Positions 43,901 through 51,105 of a DNA stretch of 64,000 nucleotides are shown here, piece by piece; within the stretch, counting starts at the first letter, position 1, and every line of letters begins with the position of its first letter. The position numbers and the translations under genes were made by a program. Under the pieces are notes generated by a model. It did no database searches. It saw nothing but the letters and a program-made list of their open reading frames with translations, and had not been told where the DNA came from. The stretch lies in contig NZ_CP108086.1 in assembly GCF_036186745.1 (NCBI RefSeq), forward strand, positions 8,060,001 to 8,124,000. Reading direction: 5' to 3'. The DNA is from Microbispora hainanensis (lineage in GTDB: Bacteria > Actinomycetota > Actinomycetes > Streptosporangiales > Streptosporangiaceae).

Positions 43901-43921
43901 GACGGGGGTGAGGGGTCATGA
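43841..43921 (+). CDS. Possible 26-codon micro-ORF between carboxylase genes
   Basis: An ATG six bases after the carboxyltransferase stop opens a 26-codon frame that ends in TGA overlapping the next gene's ATG at 43918. It is built from 15-bp repeats and contains five in-frame ATG codons, coding a hydrophobic MLIGT repeat then MKIDGGEGS. There is no clear ribosome site of its own. It could be a coupling element that captures ribosomes or simply a repeat expansion. Confidence 0.35.
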   Translation: MLTGTMLIGTMLIGTMLMKIDGGEGS

Positions 43922-46389
43922 TCGGGCGACTGCTGGTCGCGAACCGCGGGGAGATCGCCCGCCGGGTCTTCCGCACCTGCCGCGAGCTGGGAATCGAGAC
44001 CGTCGCCGTCTTCACCGACGCCGACGCGTCCGCCCCGCACACCGCCGAGGCCGACCAGGCCGTACGGCTGGGCGCGCCCCTGGCGTACCTCGACCCGGAG
44101 CGGATCGTCGAGGCGGCCCGCAGGTCGGGCGCCGACGCGATCCATCCCGGCTATGGCTTTTTGTCGGAGAACGCCGGTTTCGCCCGCGCCGTGCTGGAGG
44201 CCGGGCTGACCTGGATCGGCCCCTCCCCCGAGGCCGTCGCCGCGATGGGCAAGAAGATCGAGGCGAAGGCGCTGATGGAGGAGGCCGGGGTGCCGGTCCT
44301 GCCGACCATCCCGCTCTCCCCGGACGCCCCCGTGGAGCTGACCGGTCCCGTGCTGGTCAAGGCGTCGGCGGGCGGCGGCGGGCGCGGCATGCGGGTGGTG
44401 CGCGATCCGGCCGGCCTCGCCGGGGCCGTCGAGTCGGCCCGGCGGGAGGCGCTGTCGGCCTTCGGCGACGGCACGCTGTTCGCCGAGCCCCTGCTGGAGG
44501 GCGCCCGCCACATCGAGGTGCAGATCCTCGCCGACGCCCACGGCACGGTCTGGGCGCTCGGCGAGCGCGAGTGCTCGATCCAGCGCCGCCACCAGAAGGT
44601 GATCGAGGAGGCTCCCTCCCCCGCGGTCACCCCCGAGCTGCGCCGCGAGCTGAGCGACACGGCGATCCGGGCCGCCCGCGCGATCGGCTACCAGGGCGCG
44701 GGCACCGTCGAGTTCCTGCTGTCCGACGAGGGCTTCTTCTTCCTGGAGATGAACACCCGCCTCCAGGTGGAGCACCCGGTCACCGAGAGCGTCTACGGCG
44801 TGGACCTGGTCCGGCTGCAGATCGAGGTCGCCGAGGGCGCCCACCTCGCCGCGCTGCCGCCGAGCCCGGTCGGTCACGCGATCGAGGCCCGCCTGTACGC
44901 GGAGGACTCCGAGGGCCGCCCGCAGAGCGGCGTGCTGCGCCGTTTCGAGATCCCCGGCGTGGACGGCGAGTTCGGGCACGAGGCGCGGCTGCGGCTCGAC
45001 TCGGGCGTGACGTCCGGCACCGAGGTGGGCGTCCACTACGACCCGATGCTCGCCAAGGTCGTCTCGTACGGCCGCGACCGGGCGGAAGCTGCCCGGCGGC
45101 TGGCGGACGTGCTCGCGCGGGCGCGCATCCACGGGCTGACGACCAACCGCGACCTGCTCGTGGGAGTGCTGCGGCACCCGGACTTCCTGTCCGGGGCGCT
45201 CGACACCGGTTTCCTCGACCGGCATCCCGCACCGGCCCCGCTCGCCGGTCCCGAGGCCGTACGGCTGTCGGCGCTCGCGGCGGCGCTCGCCGGAGCGGCG
45301 GCCAACCGCGCCGCCGCCCGCCGCGACGGCGTGCTGGGCGGGCTGCCGAGCGGCTGGCGCAACGTTCCCTCCCAGCCGCAACGTGTGGCGTTCGACGCCG
45401 AGGACGGCGGGCGGCTGGAAGTCGCCTACCGGCTGACCAGGGACGGGCTGCGGGCCGAGGGCTTCGATGACGTCACGCTCGTGGCGGCGGAACCCGGCCG
45501 GGTGGTGCTGGAGACCACGGGCCTGCGGCGCACCTTCGAGGTGGCCGCCTACCCCGGGGCGCACCCCGGTGTGGTGCATGTCGACTCCCCGCTCGGACCG
45601 GTGCGGCTCACCCCGGTCGAGCGGCTGCCGCAACCGGCCGCGAGCGTGACGCCGGGGGCGCTGCCCGCCCCCATGCCGGGTACGGTCCTGCGCGTCGAGG
45701 TCAAGCCCGGCGACGTGGTCGAGACCGGGCAGCCGGTGGTCGTGCTGGAGGCGATGAAGATGGAGCACCTGATCGTGTCTCCCGCCTCGGGCACGGTGGC
45801 CGCACTGCACGTGACGCCGGGCACGCAGGTCGAGGCGGGCGTGCCTCTCGCCGTGATCGAGCCGTCGCCGCCGCAGGAACCGGACGGCGGCCCGCGGACG
45901 GAGGCTCCCCCGGCAGAGCCGGGCCCAGAGGCAGGGACAGGGACAGAGACAGGGACGGATTCAGGGGCGGACACAGGGGCGGACACAGGGGCGGCGACCG
46001 GCCCGGTGTTCGGTGGGGTGACCGACCCCGTGATGGATGCGGGCCCGGATCCGGACCTCGGCGAACGTCCCGGCGCGGAAAGCCTCCCGGAGACGAGGCC
46101 AGAGTCGAGCCCGGAGGCGAGACCGGAGACGTTCTCGGCGACGGGCGCGCCACCGGAGACGGACGCCGCAAGCCATCGTGCGATGGACACCGGTGCGCAT
46201 CCGGCATTCGGCACCGCCGGGCATCCGGGCACGGCGACCGGCCCGGTCATGGGGACGGGCGTTCCCTCCGGCATCGAGACGGGCGCCGGTCCGGGCACGC
46301 AGGGCGGCCCGGAGATCGGCAGTCCGATCCCCAGTCCGATCGGCAGTCCGATCGACGCTGATCGGGGCGGGGAGGCGACGCAGCCGTGA
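43918..46389 (+). CDS. Acyl-CoA carboxylase, biotin carboxylase/carrier (alpha) subunit with long tail
   Basis: An 823-residue biotin-dependent carboxylase alpha subunit. The biotin carboxylase domain fills about residues 1-445: RLLVANRGEIARRVFRTCRELGIETVAVFTDAD, the ATP-grasp loop VKASAGGGGRGMR, EAPSPAVT and FLEMNTRLQVEHPVTE. A linker domain follows, then the carrier domain with the biotinylation site LEAMKMEH (Lys near 611), ending near 647. The last 175 residues are an unusual Gly/Thr/Glu/Pro-rich tail with no recognisable fold. A GTGAGGGG-type ribosome site precedes the ATG. It pairs with the carboxyltransferase gene upstream. Confidence 0.9.
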   Translation: MIGRLLVANRGEIARRVFRTCRELGIETVAVFTDADASAPHTAEADQAVRLGAPLAYLDPERIVEAARRSGADAIHPGYGFLSENAGFARAVLEAGLTWIGPSPEAVAAMGKKIEAKALMEEAGVPVLPTIPLSPDAPVELTGPVLVKASAGGGGRGMRVVRDPAGLAGAVESARREALSAFGDGTLFAEPLLEGARHIEVQILADAHGTVWALGERECSIQRRHQKVIEEAPSPAVTPELRRELSDTAIRAARAIGYQGAGTVEFLLSDEGFFFLEMNTRLQVEHPVTESVYGVDLVRLQIEVAEGAHLAALPPSPVGHAIEARLYAEDSEGRPQSGVLRRFEIPGVDGEFGHEARLRLDSGVTSGTEVGVHYDPMLAKVVSYGRDRAEAARRLADVLARARIHGLTTNRDLLVGVLRHPDFLSGALDTGFLDRHPAPAPLAGPEAVRLSALAAALAGAAANRAAARRDGVLGGLPSGWRNVPSQPQRVAFDAEDGGRLEVAYRLTRDGLRAEGFDDVTLVAAEPGRVVLETTGLRRTFEVAAYPGAHPGVVHVDSPLGPVRLTPVERLPQPAASVTPGALPAPMPGTVLRVEVKPGDVVETGQPVVVLEAMKMEHLIVSPASGTVAALHVTPGTQVEAGVPLAVIEPSPPQEPDGGPRTEAPPAEPGPEAGTGTETGTDSGADTGADTGAATGPVFGGVTDPVMDAGPDPDLGERPGAESLPETRPESSPEARPETFSATGAPPETDAASHRAMDTGAHPAFGTAGHPGTATGPVMGTGVPSGIETGAGPGTQGGPEIGSPIPSPIGSPIDADRGGEATQP

Positions 46390-47186
46390 GCGAGCCCCAG
46401 GACGTGCTGGTACGCCGCGAGCAGGCGGGCGGCGTGGCCACGATCACGCTCGACTCCCCGCACAACCGCAACGCCCTGTCGTCCCGGCTGCTGCGGCAGC
46501 TCGACGACGCCCTGTCCTGGGCGCTCGACGAGCCCGCCGTACGGGTGATCGTGCTGACCGGCACGGGACCGGTGTTCTGCGCGGGCGCCGACCTGAAGGA
46601 GCAGCGCGGCGGAGGGGCGCCGGTCACCGCGTCGTTTCCCGACATCATGCTGCGGATCTGGGAGAGCCCGAAGCCGGTCGTGTGCCGCCTGAACGGCACG
46701 GCACGAGCGGGCGGTCTCGGGCTGGTGGCGGCCTGCGACTTCGCCATCGCCCCGGCGACCGCGTCGTTCGCCTTCACCGAGGTGCGGCTCGGGGTGGTCC
46801 CCGCCATGATCGCGGTCACCTGCCTGCGCCGCCTGGAGCCCCGGGCCGCGGCCGAGTATTTCCTCACCGGCGAGGTCTTCAGCGCCGGACGTGCGGTGGA
46901 GATCGGCCTGCTGACCCGGGCCGTGCCCGAAGAGGACCTGGACGCGACCGTGGCCCACTACACCGGCATGCTGCTGCGCGGCGGCCCGGAGGCGCTGGCG
47001 ATCACCAAGCGGCTCGTGCGGGAGGTGCCGCAACTATCGGTCGAGGAGGGGTTCCGCGCGATGGCCGCGCTGTCCGCGGAGCGCTTCACCTCGGCGGAGG
47101 GGCAGGAGGGCATCCGGGCCTTCGCCGAGAAGCGGCCCGCCGCCTGGGTTCCCGCCGACGCGCCGTCCCCGGAAGCCGGGCGATGA
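46386..47186 (+). CDS. Enoyl-CoA hydratase/isomerase family protein
   Basis: A 266-residue crotonase-fold protein. Landmarks are VATITLDSPHNRNALSSRLL, VIVLTGTGPVFCAGADLKE (first oxyanion-hole strand), CRLNGTARAGGLGLVAACDFAIAP (second) and FAFTEVRLGVVPAMIAV, which holds the position of the catalytic Glu. In Atu/Liu pathways this step hydrates the carboxylated enoyl-CoA made by the carboxylase. Its GTG overlaps the carboxylase stop codon by four bases. A 28-codon micro-ORF begins in its stop codon. Confidence 0.87.
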   Translation: MSEPQDVLVRREQAGGVATITLDSPHNRNALSSRLLRQLDDALSWALDEPAVRVIVLTGTGPVFCAGADLKEQRGGGAPVTASFPDIMLRIWESPKPVVCRLNGTARAGGLGLVAACDFAIAPATASFAFTEVRLGVVPAMIAVTCLRRLEPRAAAEYFLTGEVFSAGRAVEIGLLTRAVPEEDLDATVAHYTGMLLRGGPEALAITKRLVREVPQLSVEEGFRAMAALSAERFTSAEGQEGIRAFAEKRPAAWVPADAPSPEAGR

Positions 47187-47269
47187 CGGCGCAGGCCGGG
47201 GCGGTGACGCCGAAGGCCCGGCAGCTGCCCGCGAAAGCCGCGCGGAGAACACCGGAGGCGGGCGGATGA
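47183..47269 (+). CDS. Possible 28-codon micro-ORF between hydratase and atuA
   Basis: The ATG at 47183 overlaps the hydratase stop (ATGA), and the TGA at 47267-47269 overlaps the atuA start (ATGA), so 28 codons exactly fill the gap. The peptide (beginning MTAQAGAVTPKAR) is basic and Ala-rich and resembles the start of AtuA itself (MTSKAGLTTAQAGR), suggesting a duplicated gene start kept in a coupled frame. Confidence 0.4.
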   Translation: MTAQAGAVTPKARQLPAKAARRTPEAGG

Positions 47270-49263
47270 CATCGAAGGCCGGGCTTACGACGGCGCAGGC
47301 CGGGCGGCAGGGACCGATCCGGGTCGCGAACTGCGGCGGCTTCTACGGCGACCGGCTGTCGGCCGCCGAGGAGATGGTCGAGGGCGGGCCGATCGACGTG
47401 CTGACCGGCGACTGGCTGGCCGAGCTCACCATGTCGATCCTCGCGGGCAACCGGCTCAAGGGCCGCCCCGGCTACGCGCGTACGTTCCTGACCCAGATGG
47501 AGCAGGTCCTCGGCACCTGCCTCGACCGAGGCATCAAGGTCGTCGCCAACGCGGGCGGCCTCGACCCGGCCGGGTGCGCGGAGGCGGTCTCGGCCCTGGC
47601 CGACCGGCTCGGGCTGCGCGCGTCCGTCGCCCACGTCACCGGCGACGACCTCATGCCGCTCGCCGAGCCGCCGGTCAACATCGACACCGGTGAGACCCTG
47701 GGCGCGACTCCGCTCACCGCCAACGCCTACCTCGGCGGCCGGCCGATCGCCGTGGCGCTGGAGCACGGCGCGGATGTCGTCGTGACCGGGCGGGTCACCG
47801 ACGCGGCGCTGGTCACCGGGCCCGGCATGTGGTGGTTCGGCTGGGATCCGGGCGACCTCGACGCGCTGGCCGGATCCGTCGTCGCCGGGCACGTGATCGA
47901 GTGCGGCTGCCAGGCGACCGGCGGCAACTACGCCTTCTTCGAGGAGGTGCCCGACCTCGCCCACTGCGGCTTCCCCATCGCCGAGCTGTACGCCGACGGA
48001 TCGAGCGTGATCACCAAGCACCCCGGCACCGGCGGGCTGGTCTCGACCGGGACCGTGACCGCGCAACTGCTGTACGAGATCGCCTCGCCGCGCTATCTCG
48101 GGCCCGACGTGACCGCCAGGTTCGACACCATACGGCTGGAGCAGGAGTGCCCCGACCGGGTCAGGATCACGGGCGTGCGCGGCGAGCCCCCGCCGGACAC
48201 GCTGAAGGTCGCCGTCACCTACCTCGGCGGCTACCGCAACACGATGACGCTCGTGCTGACCGGCCTCGACATCGCCGCCAAAGCCCGCATCGCGCAGGAG
48301 GCGATCTGGGCGCGCGTCCCCCGCGAGTCGTTCGAACAGGTCCACGTGGAGCTGACTCCCCTCGGCGCGGACGGCGCGGGCTCGGCCGCGCCCGGCCCGG
48401 AAACCGGCGGACACCCGGCCAGGGGAGGCGCGGGCACAGCCGGTGCCGGCGGCAGCGTCACGGATGGTGCGGGCGAAGGCGGCGCGGGTGCGGACGAGCC
48501 CCGCACGGGCGGCATGACCACCGGCGGCGCGGGTGCGGGCGACCCGCGCACAAGCGCCGTAGATGAGGGCAGCCCCCGCACGGGCAGCGTGACCACACAC
48601 GGTGTGGGCGCGGCCGCGACCGCGCTGTTGCGGATCACGGTCATGGACTCCGATCCGCGCAAGGCGGGGCGGACGTTCTCCTCCGCCGTGGTGGAGACCG
48701 GCCTGGCGAGCTATCCCGGCTTCTACGGCCTGACCCCGCCCGGCGACGCCTCCCCCTACGGGGTCTACTGGCCCTCGTCGGCCGACGCGCGGGCCGTGCT
48801 CCCGGTGGTGACCGTGGACGGAGTCCGCGTCGAGGTGCCGCACACCCCTCCGTCCGGTCCGCTGCTGGGCGAGCAGGCGGGCGGGCCGCCCAGTGAGACG
48901 CCCGGCGACACCGTTCCTCCGTACGCCGGGGATCTCGCGGCCGGGCCGGTCATGCCGCTCGGCAGGGTCGCCGGCGCCCGCTCGGGCGACAAGGGCGGCG
49001 ACGCCAACCTCGGCGTCTGGGTGCGCGATCCCGCGCGCTATCCGTGGCTCGCGGCGTTCCTGACCGTGAAGCGGCTCAGGGAGCTGCTGCCGGAGGTCGG
49101 CGACCTGCCGATCGAACGGTTCGCGCTCCCGAACCTGCACGCGCTGAACTTCGTCGTCCACGGGCTCCTGGGCCGGGGCGTGGCGGCCAGCCCGCTCCTG
49201 GACGCCCAGGCGAAGGCGCTCGGCGAGCGGCTTCGGGCTGTATGCGTGCCCATTCCGCTATGA
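47266..49263 (+). CDS. atuA: AtuA family (DUF1446) protein with C-terminal AtuA ferredoxin-like domain
   Basis: A 665-residue protein homologous to AtuA of acyclic terpene utilisation, whose reaction is unknown. The DUF1446 core starts near residue 18 (RVANCGGFYGDRLSAAEEMVEGGPIDVLTGDWLAELTM) and continues through GGNYAFFEEVPDLAHCGFPIAE and HPGTGGLVSTGTVTAQLLYEI. About 80 Gly/Thr/Ala-rich residues (366-448) interrupt it. The C-terminal AtuA-like domain (GRVAGARSGDKGGDANLGVWVRD, then FALPNLHALNFVVHGLLGRGV) ends the protein. GGAGG lies 7 bases before the ATG. It closes the carboxylase / hydratase operon. Confidence 0.85.
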   Translation: MTSKAGLTTAQAGRQGPIRVANCGGFYGDRLSAAEEMVEGGPIDVLTGDWLAELTMSILAGNRLKGRPGYARTFLTQMEQVLGTCLDRGIKVVANAGGLDPAGCAEAVSALADRLGLRASVAHVTGDDLMPLAEPPVNIDTGETLGATPLTANAYLGGRPIAVALEHGADVVVTGRVTDAALVTGPGMWWFGWDPGDLDALAGSVVAGHVIECGCQATGGNYAFFEEVPDLAHCGFPIAELYADGSSVITKHPGTGGLVSTGTVTAQLLYEIASPRYLGPDVTARFDTIRLEQECPDRVRITGVRGEPPPDTLKVAVTYLGGYRNTMTLVLTGLDIAAKARIAQEAIWARVPRESFEQVHVELTPLGADGAGSAAPGPETGGHPARGGAGTAGAGGSVTDGAGEGGAGADEPRTGGMTTGGAGAGDPRTSAVDEGSPRTGSVTTHGVGAAATALLRITVMDSDPRKAGRTFSSAVVETGLASYPGFYGLTPPGDASPYGVYWPSSADARAVLPVVTVDGVRVEVPHTPPSGPLLGEQAGGPPSETPGDTVPPYAGDLAAGPVMPLGRVAGARSGDKGGDANLGVWVRDPARYPWLAAFLTVKRLRELLPEVGDLPIERFALPNLHALNFVVHGLLGRGVAASPLLDAQAKALGERLRAVCVPIPL

Positions 49264-49303
49264 CTAGGATTGCGCCGTTCGCCGCCGATCGGGAGAGAAG
49301 GAC

Positions 49304-49531
49304 ATGCGATTGCGCTTTCTCGGCTCCACCTCGGAGGCGGGGGCCTGCCCCTCCCTCTACGAGACCGGCCGCGGCACGATAGCCGTCCAGGGCCGGGAGG
49401 TCGTGGACCACGAGGGCCGCGCCGGCCTGCGCCATGTGCTCGACGGGGAGACGGCGGTCGAGACGGCGGTCGAGGTGCCGGGGGAGCTCCTCGTGGAGAT
49501 CGCCCGGCGGGTCCTGCCCGATCACGATTGA
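49304..49531 (+). CDS. Small hypothetical protein before an HTH regulator
   Basis: A 75-residue soluble protein: MRLRFLGSTSEAGACPSLYETGRGTIAVQGREVVDHEG, then an acidic helix with a tandem ETAVETAVEVP. Similar short proteins beginning MRLRFLGSTS... are, as I recall, common next to HTH-DUF5753 regulators in Actinobacteria; the function is unknown. The ATG has GAGAGAAGGAC directly upstream, a good ribosome site. It lies 67 bases before the HTH gene and is probably read with it. Confidence 0.65.
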   Translation: MRLRFLGSTSEAGACPSLYETGRGTIAVQGREVVDHEGRAGLRHVLDGETAVETAVEVPGELLVEIARRVLPDHD

Positions 49532-49598
49532 AGGCCTCCCTCTGGCAGGATCCGGCGCGCCGGGTCTACCTTGAACCGCACCACGGCCGGAGGTGGGC

Positions 49599-50444
49599 AT
49601 GAGCGGTTTCCATCAGGCCCGCATGGACCTGGGAGCCCAGCTACGCCGGTTGCGGGAGAACGCCCGCCTGTCCGGGAAGGATCTCGCCGAACGCCTGCGC
49701 TGGCAGCCGTCCAAGGTCTCGCGCATCGAGAACGCCCGCCAGACCGCCACCGAGGACGACGTGGCCGCGTGGGGAAAGGCCGTGGAGGCCGACCCGCAGA
49801 CCATCGACGACCTGATCCGGCAGGCGGCCGGCCTGCTGGAGCGGCACGACTCCTGGCGGCAGCGGAACAGGAACGGCCTGGCCGCGCTGCAGGATGACGT
49901 CCGCGACCTGGAGGCGCGCACCCGGCTGTTCCGGGCGTTCGAGCCGGGCGTGGTGATCGGCCTGCTGCAGACCACCGAGTACGCCAGGCACACCTTCGGC
50001 AAGGTCAGGCGGGTCCACGAGCCCACCGACGACGTGGACGACGCGATCCGCGTCCGCATGCGGCGTCAGGAGATCCTGTACGACCCGGCTCGGCGGTTCC
50101 GGTTCGTCATGCCCGAGGCGGTGCTGCGTTACCGGCTCGCGCCCCCGGACGTGATGCGCGGCCAGCTCGACCGGCTGATCGCGGTGACCACGCTGCCGAA
50201 CGTGGAGTTCGGGCTGCTGCCGTTCGAGGCGCAGTTGCCGTCCGCGCTGATGAACTCGTTCTGGATCTACGACGACTGCCTGGTCGGGGTGGCGACCATG
50301 ACCAGGGACCTGCTGCTTCGCGACGCCGAGGACGTCGCCTTCTACGCGGAGACGTTCGAGGAGTTCTGCAAGGTGGCGGTCTTCCACGACGACGCGAGGG
50401 CGCTGATCGTCCGCGCCCTCGACGACTACGCCCGCCCGCGCTGA
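49599..50444 (+). CDS. HTH (XRE) regulator with DUF5753 domain
   Basis: A 281-residue actinobacterial regulator. The N-terminal Cro/CI-type helix-turn-helix is LGAQLRRLRENARLSGKDLAERLRWQPSKVSRIENARQTATEDDVAAW, and the rest is DUF5753 (RLFRAFEPGVVIGLLQTTEYAR, VRMRRQEILYDPARRFRFVMPEAVLR, LPFEAQLPSALMNSFWIYDD). Members such as BldB-pathway and WhiJ-like regulators act in development and usually pair with a small gene, here the 75-residue protein upstream. The ATG at 49599 is chosen because GGAGGTGG (49589-49596) precedes it. Confidence 0.85.
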   Translation: MSGFHQARMDLGAQLRRLRENARLSGKDLAERLRWQPSKVSRIENARQTATEDDVAAWGKAVEADPQTIDDLIRQAAGLLERHDSWRQRNRNGLAALQDDVRDLEARTRLFRAFEPGVVIGLLQTTEYARHTFGKVRRVHEPTDDVDDAIRVRMRRQEILYDPARRFRFVMPEAVLRYRLAPPDVMRGQLDRLIAVTTLPNVEFGLLPFEAQLPSALMNSFWIYDDCLVGVATMTRDLLLRDAEDVAFYAETFEEFCKVAVFHDDARALIVRALDDYARPR

Positions 50445-50565
50445 CCTCGCCGCACGACTTCATGCCACGTGCCGCACGCACGACCGTGCCGTACCACCGG
50501 GCCGTACCACCGGGCCGCACGCCCTTGCGGCACCACCGTGCCGCCCATGCGTCGGCGCCCGGACG

Positions 50566-50604
50566 CGGGAGGTCGCGGCCAGGGCCGAGCCGCGACGTCC
50601 CGCC
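50566..50604. terminator. Bidirectional terminator between HTH and ferritin-like genes
   Basis: GCGGGAGGTCGCGGC (50566-50580) pairs with GCCGCGACGTCCCGC (50590-50604) with one mismatch. It lies between converging genes. The rest of this gap has short direct repeats (CCGTACCACCGGG twice near 50490-50515) and no gene. Confidence 0.65.
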
Positions 50605-50626
50605 TCACTCCGCGTGCCGCCGTCCG

Positions 50627-51043
50627 TCACTTCCCCAGGGCGGTCTGCAGGTCCATGACGTGGTCCTGCGTCTGCTGCAGCAGCGGGCGCAGCGCCTCGG
50701 CCACGTCGCTCAGGCCGAGCTCCTGGGCCTGCTCCACGCGCTCGCGATAGCGGCGCAGCTGCTCCTGCTCCAGCTCCAGGTCGAGGCGGAGGGCGTCGGC
50801 GCCGTCGGTCGCCACCGGCACCTCGGGAACGCGGACGCTCGGGACGCCGCCGAGGAAGTCGATCTGCTCGGCCAGCGTGCTCGCGTGGTCGAGCTCCTGA
50901 CCGAGGTGCTGCCTGAGCTCCTCGATGATCGACAGATACTCCGCGCCCTTGATGGTGGCCGTGTGCTGCACATACTGGACGATCGAGCGATACTCGCTCT
51001 CCAGGTCCTCGTTGAGCAGGGCGATGAAGCCATCCGTGTCCAT
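50627..51043 (-). CDS. Ferritin-like / bacterioferritin-type protein
   Basis: A 138-residue four-helix-bundle protein of the ferritin-like superfamily. Metal-binding residues appear in GFIALLNEDLESEYRSIVQYVQHTATIKGAEYLSIIEELRQHLGQELDHASTLAEQIDFLGG, with Glu on helix A and ExxH on helix B, and in the second half DLELEQEQLRRYRERVEQA... LQQTQDHVMDL. A plausible job is iron storage or oxidation, or protection against peroxide. The ATG at 51043 has GAGAGGAC just upstream; a longer reading adds residues without a ribosome site. Confidence 0.8.
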   Translation of the reverse strand: MDTDGFIALLNEDLESEYRSIVQYVQHTATIKGAEYLSIIEELRQHLGQELDHASTLAEQIDFLGGVPSVRVPEVPVATDGADALRLDLELEQEQLRRYRERVEQAQELGLSDVAEALRPLLQQTQDHVMDLQTALGK

Positions 51044-51105
51044 GGGAGTCCTCTCGTCGGTCGGAAGGCCCGCCACCTACCCGCCGTGGACGCCGCCGAA
51101 CGCCG

